Below are positions 33,454 through 43,431 of a DNA stretch of 64,000 nucleotides, piece after piece (within the stretch, counting starts at the first letter, position 1; the number at the start of each line of letters is the position of its first letter). Source of the stretch: Acidimicrobiales bacterium (GTDB lineage: Bacteria > Actinomycetota > Acidimicrobiia > Acidimicrobiales > JADJXE01); the NCBI GenBank assembly GCA_016716005.1, contig JADJXE010000001.1, positions 757,001 to 821,000 on the forward strand, in the 5' to 3' direction. The notes beneath the pieces were generated by a model. The model searched no databases. It saw only the letters and a list, made by a program, of their open reading frames with translations, and had not been told where the DNA came from. The position numbers were made by a program, and so were the translations under genes.

Positions 33454-36120
33454 ATGCCGAGCGCCGAGCGGACGAGGGTCGAGTCGTTCGGGCATCCGGA
33501 GGACGGGCTCCGCGAAGCCACGCCCTGGTACCACTGGGGCCCCTACGTCTCCGAGCGGGCGTGGGGCACCGTGCGGGAGGACTACAGCGCACACGGCTCG
33601 GCCTGGGAGTACTTCCCGCACGACCACGCCCGCTCGCGCGCCTACCGCTGGGGCGAGGACGGCATGGCCGGCGTGTGCGACGTGGAGCAGCGCCTGTGCA
33701 TGGCCCTCGCCCTGTGGAACGGTCGGGACCCGATCCTGAAGGAGCGCATGTTCGGGCTGAGCGGCCCGGAGGGCAACCACGGCGAGGACGTGAAGGAGTA
33801 CTGGTGGTACCTCGACGCACTGCCCAGCCATGCCTGGCTGCAGTGGCGCTACCACTACCCCCAGGCCGAGTTCCCCTACGCCGACCTGGTCGCCGAGAGC
33901 GCCCGCCGCGACCAGCACCAGCCCGAGTACGAGCTCATGGACACGGGTGTGTTCGACGACGACCGGTACTGGGTGGTCGACGTGGCCCACGCCAAGGCCG
34001 ATCCGTACGACCTGCTCATGGAGATCCGCGTCACCAACGCCGGTCCCGCGCCCGCCACCCTGCACGTGCTCCCCCACCTGTGGTTCAGGAACACCTGGGC
34101 CTGGGACCCCGGACGGGAACGCCCGACCCTGCGGGGCACCGGATCCGATCGCGTCGCCGTCGAGCACCCGAGGCTCGGCGACCTCGTCTGGGAGGTCGAC
34201 CGCGCCCCTGACGGCACCGCACCGTCGCTCCTCTTCTGCGACAACGAGACGAACGTGCGGCTCCTCCATGGATCGGACCAGTCGCCGGCGCACCCGAAGG
34301 ACGGCATCAACGACCACGTGGTGAGCGGCGCCCCGACGGTCGACCCCGACGGCACGGGGACGAAGTGCGCGGCCTGGTACCGCCTCGAGGCCGGGCCGGG
34401 CGAGACCCTCGTGGTGCGGGTGCGCCTCCGGCCCCCGTCACCGACCGCCCCGTTCGGCGAGCGGTTCGACGAGGTGCTCGCCGACCGGCGCAAGGAGGCC
34501 GACGAGTTCTACGCCGAGGTGATCCCCGACGGCGTCTCCGACGACGAACGGCTCGTGGCCCGCCAGGCCTTCGCCGGGATGATCTGGGGCAAGCAGTTCT
34601 ACTGCTACGACGTGAAGCGCTGGCTGGAGGGAGACCCCACCCAGCCGCCATCCCCACCCGAGCGGCGGTCCGGGCGCAACACCGCCTGGGCACACATGGA
34701 CGCCAGGGACATCCTGTCCATGCCCGATCCCTGGGAGTACCCGTGGTTCGCCGCCTGGGACCTCGCCTTCCACACCATCGCCCTCGCCCACGTCGACCCG
34801 GCGTTCGCCAAGTACCAGCTCATCGCCCTGTGCCGGGAGTGGTTCCAGCACCCCAACGGCGCGCTGCCCGCCTACGAGTGGGAGTTCGGCGACGTGAACC
34901 CGCCGGTGCACGCCTGGGCGGCGCTCCACGTCTGGGACGTCGACGGCCGGCGCGACCACCGCTTCCTGGCCCGCCTGCTGCCGAAGCTGCTCCTCAACTT
35001 CACGTGGTGGGTCAACCGCATCGACCCCGAGGGTGACCACGTCTTCTCCGGCGGGTTCCTGGGCCTCGACAACATCAGCGCCATCGACCGCTCGCACCTG
35101 CCCGTGGGGGGGCGCCTCGAGCAGGCCGACGGCACCAGCTGGATGGCGTTCTACGCCCTCACCCTCCTCCAGATGGCCAAGTACCTCGCCGAGACCGACG
35201 ACGCCTGGACCGACGTCGAGATCAAGTTCATCGAGCACTTCGTCCTGATCGTCGACGCCATGCACTCCGAGGGCCTGTGGGACGACGACGACGGCTTCTT
35301 CTACGACGTGTTCCACACCGACGACGGCCGGCAGATCCCGATCAGGGTCCGGTCCCTGGTCGGCGTTCTCCCGCTGCTCGCCACGGTCGTCCTCGGCCCC
35401 GACGTCCTCGGTCCCATCGGCACGCTGCGGAAGCGCTTCGCCCGGTACCTCGACCGCTTCGACCCCGAGACGATGGTGACCGGTCGGGGGCGGGTGGTCG
35501 CCAGCCCCGACGGCCAGGTGCTCGTGGTCGGCGTGATCCCGCCCGGCGACGGGCGGCGCGTGCTCACCCGCGTGTTCGACCCGGACGAGTTCCTCTCGCC
35601 CCATGGCCTGCGCGGGCTGTCGAGGTACCACGCCGACCACCCGGCGTCTGCCGATCTCGCCGGCACGATCGTGTCGGTCGACTACGAGCCGGCCGAGTCG
35701 ACCACCCGCATGTTCGGCGGCAACTCGAACTGGCGAGGCCCCGTGTGGATGCCCACCAACTACCTGATCCTGCGCAGCCTGCAGCGCAACGCCCGGGCCC
35801 TCGGCCACGACGCCCTGTTCGAGTACCCCACCGGCAGCGGCCAGGAGCTGGAGCTGGCCGACTGCGCCGAGGACCTGCGCCGGCGACTCGTCTCGCTCTT
35901 CCTGCGCGGCCCCGACGGACGACGGCCCTGCCACGGCTGGGTCGACAAGCTGCAGCACGATCCCCGGTGGCGGGACAACATCTTCTTCAACGAGTACTTC
36001 CACGGCGACGACGGCGCCGGACTCGGGGCCATGCACCAGACCGGCTGGACGGGGCTCGTCGCCGACCTGATCTGCCGGCCGGACCCGTTCGACCCGGACG
36101 CCGGCGGGAGGAAGCGGTGA
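33454..36120 (+). CDS. Large glycoside hydrolase, GH63/MGH-like glucosidase
   Basis: An 888-residue soluble protein with the (alpha/alpha)6 catalytic region of GH63-type glucosidases in its C-terminal two thirds. Typical segments are PWFAAWDLAFHTIALA, NFTWWVNRIDPEG, DGTSWMAFYALTLL, GLWDDDDGFFYDV and NWRGPVWMPTNYLILRSL. The first 300 residues form a beta-rich domain. There is no signal peptide, so it likely acts on an intracellular glucoside such as glucosylglycerate, mannosylglycerate or a trehalose-type sugar (inference). AAGGAG precedes ATG 33454. Downstream of glucose dehydrogenase and lactonase, it would supply free glucose to them. Confidence 0.85.
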   Translation: MPSAERTRVESFGHPEDGLREATPWYHWGPYVSERAWGTVREDYSAHGSAWEYFPHDHARSRAYRWGEDGMAGVCDVEQRLCMALALWNGRDPILKERMFGLSGPEGNHGEDVKEYWWYLDALPSHAWLQWRYHYPQAEFPYADLVAESARRDQHQPEYELMDTGVFDDDRYWVVDVAHAKADPYDLLMEIRVTNAGPAPATLHVLPHLWFRNTWAWDPGRERPTLRGTGSDRVAVEHPRLGDLVWEVDRAPDGTAPSLLFCDNETNVRLLHGSDQSPAHPKDGINDHVVSGAPTVDPDGTGTKCAAWYRLEAGPGETLVVRVRLRPPSPTAPFGERFDEVLADRRKEADEFYAEVIPDGVSDDERLVARQAFAGMIWGKQFYCYDVKRWLEGDPTQPPSPPERRSGRNTAWAHMDARDILSMPDPWEYPWFAAWDLAFHTIALAHVDPAFAKYQLIALCREWFQHPNGALPAYEWEFGDVNPPVHAWAALHVWDVDGRRDHRFLARLLPKLLLNFTWWVNRIDPEGDHVFSGGFLGLDNISAIDRSHLPVGGRLEQADGTSWMAFYALTLLQMAKYLAETDDAWTDVEIKFIEHFVLIVDAMHSEGLWDDDDGFFYDVFHTDDGRQIPIRVRSLVGVLPLLATVVLGPDVLGPIGTLRKRFARYLDRFDPETMVTGRGRVVASPDGQVLVVGVIPPGDGRRVLTRVFDPDEFLSPHGLRGLSRYHADHPASADLAGTIVSVDYEPAESTTRMFGGNSNWRGPVWMPTNYLILRSLQRNARALGHDALFEYPTGSGQELELADCAEDLRRRLVSLFLRGPDGRRPCHGWVDKLQHDPRWRDNIFFNEYFHGDDGAGLGAMHQTGWTGLVADLICRPDPFDPDAGGRKR

Positions 36121-36174
36121 CCCCGGTCGAGGTCGAGGCGCTGTGGATCGACGCGCCGACCGTCTGGCTCTCCG

Positions 36175-37056
36175 TCAGAAGGGCGTGGCGATGTGGCGGA
36201 GCGGCAGCTCGGGCTCGACGTAGCCACCCGCCTTCTGGCGCTTGGGCAGCGTGGTGTCCCGAGGTGCGAGCGGCTCGTACGGGATGAGGCCCAGCAGGTG
36301 GGTGACGATGTTCAGCCGGCCGCGCTTCTTGTCGTCCGTCCGGGCGACGTACCAGGGTGCCCAGGCGGTGTCGGTGGCTCGGAACATGTCGTCGCGGGCC
36401 CGCGAGTAGTCGAACCACCGGCTGTAGGACAGCAGGTCCATGTCGGACAGCTTCCAGACCTTCCGGGGGTCGTTGATGCGGCTCTCGAGCCGCCGGGTCT
36501 GCTCCTCGGGGCTCACCTCGAGCCAGTACTTCACGAGGATGATCCCCGAGTCGACCATCGCCTTCTCGACCGCTGGCGCCATGTCGAGGAATCGTTGCGT
36601 CTGCTCGGGCGTGCAGAACCCCATCACGCGCTCGACACCCGCCCGGTTGTACCAGCTCCGGTCGAAGATGACGACCTCGCCCGCGGCGGGGAAGTGGGAC
36701 ATGTACCGCTGGACGTACATCTGGGACTTCTCGCGATCGGTCGGGGCCGGGAGTGCCACCACCCGGAAGACCCGAGGGCTGACCCGCTCCGTGATCGCCT
36801 TGATCGTGCCGCCCTTGCCGGCGGTGTCTCGCCCCTCGAAGACGACGCAGATCTTGGCGCCGGTGGCCTTCACCCACTCCTGAAGGGCGACCAGCTCGCC
36901 GTGGAGGCGTCGCAGCTCCTTCTGGTACTCCTTCTCCTTCATCTTCGGGGGTGGTCCGGCGTCGGTCGGTTCGGTCGGAGACCCGACCCTGGCCGCGGCC
37001 TTCCGGTCGGGGCGCTCCTTGTCCCTCTTGCTGCCCTTCTTCTTGGTCTTGGCCAC
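36175..37056 (-). CDS. Polyphosphate kinase 2 family protein
   Basis: Uses polyphosphate to phosphorylate nucleoside mono- or diphosphates. The 293-residue protein has a Lys/Arg-rich N-terminal 40 residues, then the PPK2 core: Walker A GRDTAGKGG (75-83), the Walker B/lid FDRSWYNRAGVERVMGF (131-147), and KYWLEVSPEEQTRRLESR. The pattern is that of single-domain PPK2 class I (substrate ADP or GDP), but class cannot be proven by eye. I chose GTG 37056, preceded by GAGGTGA; an ATG 37 codons upstream is also in frame. It converges with the GH63-like gene and is co-directional with the downstream LuxR regulator. Confidence 0.9.
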   Translation of the reverse strand: MAKTKKKGSKRDKERPDRKAAARVGSPTEPTDAGPPPKMKEKEYQKELRRLHGELVALQEWVKATGAKICVVFEGRDTAGKGGTIKAITERVSPRVFRVVALPAPTDREKSQMYVQRYMSHFPAAGEVVIFDRSWYNRAGVERVMGFCTPEQTQRFLDMAPAVEKAMVDSGIILVKYWLEVSPEEQTRRLESRINDPRKVWKLSDMDLLSYSRWFDYSRARDDMFRATDTAWAPWYVARTDDKKRGRLNIVTHLLGLIPYEPLAPRDTTLPKRQKAGGYVEPELPLRHIATPF

Positions 37057-37163
37057 AGGACTCACCTCGGTTGATCTCGGTGGAGCGGTCGGAGCCCCTT
37101 CGAGGGTCCCTCCCTTTGCATCGGGCCGCCTCGTTCGTTGTGGGTGAGCCGGCCCAGGGCTCG

Positions 37164-39449
37164 TCACTCGAGCGAGCTCGGCTCGAGCAGCCCGATCTGG
37201 CGGGCCCGAGCCACCGCCTCGCCCCGCGACGAGACCTCGAGCTTGCGGTAGATCGAGCTGGCCTGGGATGCCACGGTGTTCCGCGACACGTACAGGCGCT
37301 GCCCCGCTTCCGCGAGCGTGAGGTGCGTCTGGAGGTAGGGAAGGAGCCGGAGCTCCGCCGCCGTGAGGGTCGACACGGTGCCGTGGCCGCGGAGGTCTCG
37401 GAGGCGCTCGCGGAGGTCCTCCATCCGGACGTTCAGGACGCCCAGATCGGGTCGGTGGCGCCGGATCTGGTCCAGCTCTCGCAGGAGGACCTTCGCACCC
37501 CCTGGATCAGGGATGGCGAGGAGGACGCGAGCCATCTCGAGGCGCAGCAGGGCGCCGTGCCACGGGAGTGCCCACATGGTCAGCTGTCGCAGACGCATGG
37601 CATGTCCGAGCGCCACCCGCACGCCCTCCGCGTCGCGCCGGCGCAGGGCCAGACGAGCGGCGGCCGCGTAGGCGAGTGCGCTCGTCTCGTACTCGGTGAG
37701 CCCGTCCGCGTCGACGACGGCCAGGGCACGCTCGACGTCGTCGGCCGCTCTCGACCAGTGGCCGCGGTCCATCAGCAGCAGCGCCCGGTGCGCAAGCCAT
37801 CGGACGAGCGGCACACGGGCACCCGACGCCTCGGCGGCGTCGACGGCCTGATCGACGTACCGCTCCGCGGTCGCCGTGTCACCACCGAGGAGGTGAGCGA
37901 CGCCGAGGAGGCCGACCGCCGCCTGCCGCCACACCGACCCGACGGGCTCGATCCGGACCGCGGTCTGCGCATCGTCCTTCATCGCGGCGATGCCGTTCGG
38001 GCACATCGCGGCGCGGAGCATGGCCCGCACGGACTCGAACCAGGCAGCCCTCTCGGCCGGCGGCTCGGCGCGGTCCGCCACATCGGCCCAGCGCGCGGCG
38101 TCGACGGGACGTCCGTCGAGGGCCGCGACCCAGCCGGCCAGGACGGCGAGGGACGCGTCCCGCTCGATCCTCGACTCCCCGATCTCGCGCAGCCACGTCT
38201 CGACGAGCGGCAGGCGGCCGGCAAGGTACGCGGGCACGATCTGGTCCGCGACGAGCCTGGCGCTGCGCTCGGGATCCCCGCTCGCGAGCGCGTGGTGGAT
38301 CGCCCGCTCGACGGACCCGTGCGCCTCCCACCAGTCGGCCGCGCGACGGTGGAGCTCGCAGACCCGGCCCGGCTCGCGCCGCACGAGATCGTCGAGCAGC
38401 ACCGCACGGAAGAGGGAGTGCATCCGGTACCAGTCCTGACGGTCGTCGAGCGGCACCAGGAACAGGTTCGAGCGCGACGTGGACTCGAGGCGCCCGGCCG
38501 AGCCCGACGAGCACAGGACGGCGTCGCACAGCGGCCCGCTCATCACGTCGAGCACCGCCGTACGTCGGAGGAAGCGAGCGGCGCCGGGCGCCAGCTGCGA
38601 CAGCACCTCGGTACGGACGTACTCGGAGACGAAGGGGTGGAGGTGCGGCGGGTGCGCCGACATCTGGTCGGCGCACCCCGCCCGCAGCGCGAGCGCGGTG
38701 AGGTAGAGCCCGGCCGCCCATCCCTCGGTGGCCGTGACCAAGCTGGCCACCTCCGCCGCGGGAAGCCCCACACCCAAGGCCTCGAACAGCGCGCAGGCCT
38801 CCTCGACGTCGAACGCCAGGTCGGCCGGTCCGAGCTCGAGAAGAGCACCTCCGGACCGTCGGGTGCCGGAGGCCAGCCAGACCGCCCGGCGACCGGTGAC
38901 GACGACCTGTACTCCGGCCGGCAGCTGGTCGACGAGCAGGTCGACGGCATCCTGGCTGACCCGCGACGTGATCTCCTCGGCGCCGCGAAGGACGAGCACG
39001 ACGGGGTCGCCCGGCGCACGCAGGGCGGCGACCAGGCGCGGGACGACGCGGCCGAGCACCGAGATGCCCGGTGAGCCGAGGTGATCGAAGAGCCGAGGGT
39101 CCACGTGACGGACCCGGGCGACGGCCGTTGCCAGCAGGGTGAGCAGCGCGACCGGCTCACCGTCGCCGCGCTCGAGGGACACCCACACGAACGTCCGGTC
39201 GTCCTGCTCGGCCCAGTCCGCCAAGACGGTCGTCTTGCCGAACCCCGCGGGCGCGCTGATGACGACGAGCGGGCAGGCGACGCTCGACCGGAGGGCGTCG
39301 ATGAGGCGAGAGCGTGGGATGGTGCCCGCACGGGCCCTCGGCGGACCGAGCTTGGCCTCGAGCAGCACCTGCGTGACGTCAGCCGGGACGGGTTCGGGTG
39401 CCGGCGACCCGTCGTCGCCGGCGGGCCTCCTGCCTCCCACGCGACCCAT
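37164..39449 (-). CDS. MalT-like (LAL) LuxR family ATP-dependent regulator, copy 2
   Basis: A 761-residue paralogue of the regulator at 27340-29622, similar over its whole length. Walker A is SAPAGFGKTT (65-74) and the helical middle domain has the same landmarks (YRMHSLFRAVLLDDLV, WLREIGESRIERDASLAVLAGW split in description). The LuxR HTH has LTAAELRLLPYLQTHLTL and SRNTVASQASSIYRKLEV. Differences are concentrated in the N-terminal 25 residues and the ligand-sensing middle, so the two may respond to different signals. It lies upstream of, and in the same direction as, the PPK2 gene. Confidence 0.92.
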   Translation of the reverse strand: MGRVGGRRPAGDDGSPAPEPVPADVTQVLLEAKLGPPRARAGTIPRSRLIDALRSSVACPLVVISAPAGFGKTTVLADWAEQDDRTFVWVSLERGDGEPVALLTLLATAVARVRHVDPRLFDHLGSPGISVLGRVVPRLVAALRAPGDPVVLVLRGAEEITSRVSQDAVDLLVDQLPAGVQVVVTGRRAVWLASGTRRSGGALLELGPADLAFDVEEACALFEALGVGLPAAEVASLVTATEGWAAGLYLTALALRAGCADQMSAHPPHLHPFVSEYVRTEVLSQLAPGAARFLRRTAVLDVMSGPLCDAVLCSSGSAGRLESTSRSNLFLVPLDDRQDWYRMHSLFRAVLLDDLVRREPGRVCELHRRAADWWEAHGSVERAIHHALASGDPERSARLVADQIVPAYLAGRLPLVETWLREIGESRIERDASLAVLAGWVAALDGRPVDAARWADVADRAEPPAERAAWFESVRAMLRAAMCPNGIAAMKDDAQTAVRIEPVGSVWRQAAVGLLGVAHLLGGDTATAERYVDQAVDAAEASGARVPLVRWLAHRALLLMDRGHWSRAADDVERALAVVDADGLTEYETSALAYAAAARLALRRRDAEGVRVALGHAMRLRQLTMWALPWHGALLRLEMARVLLAIPDPGGAKVLLRELDQIRRHRPDLGVLNVRMEDLRERLRDLRGHGTVSTLTAAELRLLPYLQTHLTLAEAGQRLYVSRNTVASQASSIYRKLEVSSRGEAVARARQIGLLEPSSLE

Positions 39450-39558
39450 CGGCTTCGACCGTAGCGCCGCCCGGTTCGTGACCGCGTCGGAGATCAGACG
39501 GCGTGGGACGCGGGCCCCGGAGGACCGGGGCGTGGTCCTGCCGGCGCAGCCGGGGCCC

Positions 39559-41274
39559 TCATGGCTCCGGCGCCCCTTCGCTCGGTGTGGGGTCGATGTC
39601 GGCGAGCGCCTCCTCGATCGAGCCGTAGAAGTGGCCCCGATCGAGGGTCTCGTACAGCCCGTAGTCGCGCACGAGGTCGTGCAGACGGCTCCGCATCTCC
39701 GCGAAGGCGAGGTGGACGCCCTGGGCGTTGAGCTGGCTGTCGAGCCGCTGGAGCATCCCGGCTGCGGTGACGTCGATGTCGGTGATGGCCTCGCACTGCA
39801 GGATCACCCAGGTGGGCCGGCGCGCCTTCACCAGCTGGCGCACCTGCTGGCTGAACATGCCCGAGTTGGCGAAGAACAGCGGCGCCTCCCACCGGAACAC
39901 GAGCACACCGGGGTGCTCGACCAACCGGTCGCCGCGGCTGTCGCTGTGCCAGCCCTCTCGGCCGGGCACCCGGCCGAGCACCTCGCCGTGGGGCCACCAG
40001 TTCCGCTTGAAGAACAGCAGGATCGACAGCACGACCGCGACGAGGATGCCCTCGAGGACACCGAAGAAGACGACGCCCAGGCTGGCCACCACCGACAGCA
40101 CCACCGCCGAGCGCCGCACCTTCCACACGCGGACGAGCACCGGGACGTTGGCCAGCGAGATCGCAGCGGAGATGACCACGGCGGCCAGCGCCGAGTTCGG
40201 TAGGTCGGCGAGGAGACCGTTGAAGAGCACCAGCAGCAGCACCACGACACCAGCGCCCACGACCCCCGTGAGCTGGGTCCGGGCACCCGACTGCTCGGCC
40301 ACGGCCGTGCGGGAGCTGCTGGACGAGATGGCGAACCCCTGGAAGAAGCCTGCCGCGATGTTGGCCGTCCCGATCCCGATCATCTCCTGGTTCGGCTTCA
40401 CCTCCTCGCCGCGTCGGGCGTTGAACGAGGTGGACAGCGCGATGGTGTCGGTGAGCGACACGAGCGTGATGCCGACCGCCGCGACGAGCAGCGACGCCAC
40501 GTCGCCGAGGTCGGTCCACGGGACCTCCGGCGTGGGGAGCCCTCCGGGGAGGGTGCCGACCGTACCGATGTCGAAGTCGAAGATGGCGGTGGCGGCGGTG
40601 GCGCCGACCACGGCCACGAGAACCGCCGGGACCTTGCGGGAGAAGCGAGGCAGCACGAGCAGCACGGCGAGTGTCGCCAGCCCCACGGCGAGCGCCGTGG
40701 TGTTGCGCTCGTCGAGGTTCGCCACCAGCTCACGCACCTCCTCCACGAAGGTGTCGGCATCCGTGGAGAACCCGCACAGCTTGGGCAGCTGCCCCACGAT
40801 GATGGTGATCGCCAGGCCGTTCATGTACCCGACCTGGACCTCGCTGGAGAGCAGATCGGCGACGAAGCCGAGCTTGCCGACGCCCAGACCGATCTCGATC
40901 AGGCCGACCAGGATCGCGAGCATCCCGGCAAGGGCGATGGCGGTGGCCGGATCGTCACCCGCCACGACCAGCGGGGTGATGGCGGCGAAGATCAGGGGCC
41001 CGAGCGACGAGTCGGGACCGAGCACGAGGATCTTCGACGGACCCATGAGGGCGTAGCCCACCAGGCAGGCGATGGTCGTGTAGAGGCCGTTGACCGGCGG
41101 CAACCCGGCCAGCTCGGCATACGCCATGCCTTGGGGCACCAGGATGGCCGCCAGCACGATCCCGGCCACCATGTCGGAACGCAGCCAGCGCCGCTCGTAC
41201 GTCCGGACGGTGACGATCCCGGGCACGTGACCCTGCAGCCCGGTGAGGTGCGGATCGCTGCGTTCGAGGCTCAT
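39559..41274 (-). CDS. SulP (SLC26) family anion transporter with STAS domain, copy 1
   Basis: A 571-residue inner-membrane carrier for sulfate, bicarbonate or another anion. The signature PQGMAYAELAGLPPVNGLYT is near residues 48-67, the membrane domain has about 12-14 spans, and a cytoplasmic STAS domain occupies roughly residues 430-555 (APLFFANSGMFSQQVRQLV, CEAITDIDVTAAGMLQRL). The ion is not determinable by eye. It is followed, in the direction of transcription, by the LuxR regulator copy 2 after about 110 bases. The second SulP gene at 51124 is a different subfamily by sequence. Confidence 0.93.
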   Translation of the reverse strand: MSLERSDPHLTGLQGHVPGIVTVRTYERRWLRSDMVAGIVLAAILVPQGMAYAELAGLPPVNGLYTTIACLVGYALMGPSKILVLGPDSSLGPLIFAAITPLVVAGDDPATAIALAGMLAILVGLIEIGLGVGKLGFVADLLSSEVQVGYMNGLAITIIVGQLPKLCGFSTDADTFVEEVRELVANLDERNTTALAVGLATLAVLLVLPRFSRKVPAVLVAVVGATAATAIFDFDIGTVGTLPGGLPTPEVPWTDLGDVASLLVAAVGITLVSLTDTIALSTSFNARRGEEVKPNQEMIGIGTANIAAGFFQGFAISSSSSRTAVAEQSGARTQLTGVVGAGVVVLLLVLFNGLLADLPNSALAAVVISAAISLANVPVLVRVWKVRRSAVVLSVVASLGVVFFGVLEGILVAVVLSILLFFKRNWWPHGEVLGRVPGREGWHSDSRGDRLVEHPGVLVFRWEAPLFFANSGMFSQQVRQLVKARRPTWVILQCEAITDIDVTAAGMLQRLDSQLNAQGVHLAFAEMRSRLHDLVRDYGLYETLDRGHFYGSIEEALADIDPTPSEGAPEP

Positions 41275-41356
41275 GGACCCACCACCGCTGTTCGCGTCGT
41301 CATCGGTACGAGGCCGATCCGGGGGGCGGTCGCCGCGGCACGACCGCAGTCGGGCG

Positions 41357-42964
41357 TCAGCCGCCGAGGAGCCCCTCCGCGGAGGCCGACGGCTCGAAGT
41401 CGGGCAGCCGCATCATGCGGAACGAGTTGAGGAGCCCGAGGAGGCAGGCCAGCACCGGCACCAGCATCGCCACCTGGAGGGAGAGGTTCCCGGCATCGGA
41501 GTTGATGCCGATGATCTCCTCCTGGATCGCGTCGGGCTCGTCGGCGAGGAGCTCCTCGAGCTGCGTGGTGCTGACGAGCTGGGCGTTGTCCTCGAGCGCG
41601 GTGGCGATGCGCTCCTGATCCTGCGGTGGGATCACGTCACTCGCCTCGGTCATGTGGACGAAGCTCAGCGACAGCGTGGCCAGCAGGATCCCACCCGCCA
41701 TCGCCAGTCCGAACGACAGCCCGAAGGACTGCCCGGCCGAGTTGACCCCGGCGGCCTCGCTGACCCGCTCCTCCTCGATGGGGCCCAGGATGTAGTTGTT
41801 GAGCTGCGAGACCAGGAGGCCGAGTCCGCTGCCGGCGATCAGCAGCGGGACGAGGAGCGCCCAGCCGGACTCGCCGCGGGGGATCACCGGGATGATCGCC
41901 GCCATGCCGACGAACGCCAACCCGAACCCCGCCCGGATGAGGCTGCTCGACCGTCGCTCCCCCGCCTTCTTCCCCGCCACCACCGCAACGGCGAACATGG
42001 TGAGCGACAACGGCGCGAGCGACAGGCCGGCCTTCATGGCGTCGTACTCGAGCGTCACCTGCAGGTAGAGCGGCAGCGCGATCATCGCGCCGCCGAGGGC
42101 GGTCTGCTGGAAGACCATCGCCAGGGCACCGACCCGGAAGTTGGCGATCTTGAACAGGTCCGGGTCGAGCAGCGTGACCTTGCGCTCGCGCTTGCGTCGC
42201 ACGAGCCACCGAGCGAGCCCGGCGAGGGCAAGGGCACCGATGGCCATCAGCAGCCCCACGAACTCGCCGCCTTCCTGCCAGACCAGGATGCCGAGGACCA
42301 CACCACCCATCCCGACGACGGACAGCACCGCACCGACCGTGTCGATCCTGCGGTCACCCGTGAACGGCACGTCGGCGACGCGCCCGATGTTGAGCAGCAC
42401 GATCGCGATGACCAGGACCTCGAGGAGGAAGCCGACGCGCCAGGACAGGTACGACGTGACGAAGCCCCCGAGCAGCGGGCCGATCGCAGCGGCGACCGCG
42501 GCCGAGGCCCCGACGAGCGCGTACGTCTTCTTGCGCGCCGCACCCTCGAAGTTGCCGTGGATGAGCGACTGCATCGCCGGCAGCAGCAGCGAGGCACCGA
42601 GCCCACCGATGATCGCCCAGCAGACCACGACGGCAGCGATGTTCTGGGTCAAGGTCATCGCCGATGCGCCGATCGCATAGGCCAGCAGCCCCAGCACGTA
42701 GGCGCGCTTGCGCCCGATGAGGTCGCCGACCTTGCTGTTGATCAGGATGAATGCAGCCGAGACCAGCGCCTCGAGCGCGATGGCCGACTGGACGCTGCTC
42801 ACCGACGTGTCGAGATCAGTCGCCACGGCGGTGATCGACACGTTCATGATGGACGTGTCCACCACGAGGACGAACATCGCCATCGCCAGCAACAAGGCGA
42901 GGCGCGGGTCGCCGCTGGCCTCCTCAGGGTCGACGACCTCGGGCTGACCGGGTTCCGTCGTCAT
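41357..42964 (-). CDS. MFS transporter, DHA2 (14-TM) drug-exporter type
   Basis: A 535-residue proton-coupled exporter with 14 predicted membrane spans. DHA2 marks are VDTSIMNVSITAVATDL in the first span and GDLIGRKRAYVLGLLAYA (motif A), with an extra helix pair in the middle. A 70-residue periplasmic-type loop (SEASDVIPPQDQERIATAL region) precedes the last span. The substrate is unknown; multidrug or dye export is usual for the family. It is upstream of, and in line with, SulP copy 1. Confidence 0.92.
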   Translation of the reverse strand: MTTEPGQPEVVDPEEASGDPRLALLLAMAMFVLVVDTSIMNVSITAVATDLDTSVSSVQSAIALEALVSAAFILINSKVGDLIGRKRAYVLGLLAYAIGASAMTLTQNIAAVVVCWAIIGGLGASLLLPAMQSLIHGNFEGAARKKTYALVGASAAVAAAIGPLLGGFVTSYLSWRVGFLLEVLVIAIVLLNIGRVADVPFTGDRRIDTVGAVLSVVGMGGVVLGILVWQEGGEFVGLLMAIGALALAGLARWLVRRKRERKVTLLDPDLFKIANFRVGALAMVFQQTALGGAMIALPLYLQVTLEYDAMKAGLSLAPLSLTMFAVAVVAGKKAGERRSSSLIRAGFGLAFVGMAAIIPVIPRGESGWALLVPLLIAGSGLGLLVSQLNNYILGPIEEERVSEAAGVNSAGQSFGLSFGLAMAGGILLATLSLSFVHMTEASDVIPPQDQERIATALEDNAQLVSTTQLEELLADEPDAIQEEIIGINSDAGNLSLQVAMLVPVLACLLGLLNSFRMMRLPDFEPSASAEGLLGG

Positions 42965-43431
42965 CCGTCACCTCCTCGGGGCCGGCGTCCCGACCGACGA
43001 TCGGCTCATCCTCTGCCTCCGATCAGGGACGCCGGCGCTGCGTTGCTGAGTCGCTGGGCACTCGCCGCGAGGCTTCCTTCCCGTCGCCCCGATCCCAGCC
43101 CGGAACGGACCGAGGGTCATCACCCGATGTGAGCGAAGCCTGCGGCACCGTCCGGCGAGACGCTGGACGCCACACCGCGGCGCGCCCGGCTGACGAAGAC
43201 CACGAACCGAGGGCCCGTCGCTCCGGCAGGCGGCCGAGGGTGAGCTGGCCGACCCGACGGAGATCATGCGGCTCATCGTAAGCATCGCCAGCTTCGCCAT
43301 CGGGCAGGTGCCGAGCGCGTCATCATCCCGGGGGCTGCGCTCGCACGCCGCGGATCAGAGCCGGTCGCGGGCGGTGTCCTGGGACGTGCTGTCCACAGCA
43401 GGGGGTCAACGCCACCGCCTAGGGTCGGGGT
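42965..43431. other. Intergenic region between divergent MFS and heliorhodopsin genes
   Basis: These 467 bases hold no gene I can support; short frames here are Arg/Ser-rich and unlike their neighbours. GAGGAGG-type sequence before 42964 is the MFS ribosome site, and the right end carries the heliorhodopsin -10 box. A 33-codon stretch on the plus strand near 43222-43320 (ADPTEIMRLIVSIASFAIGQ) looks more protein-like than its surroundings, but I cannot assign it. Confidence 0.4.
43420..43425 (+). promoter_or_regulatory. -10 box of a likely leaderless heliorhodopsin promoter
   Basis: TAGGGT ends six bases before GTG 43432, with no Shine-Dalgarno sequence in between. This places initiation at the start codon. 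Confidence 0.5.

Noticed and set aside
42968..43300. A 110-codon minus-strand frame upstream of the MFS gene
   Set aside because: Arg/Ser-rich composition, no family likeness, and it overlaps the likely promoter region.
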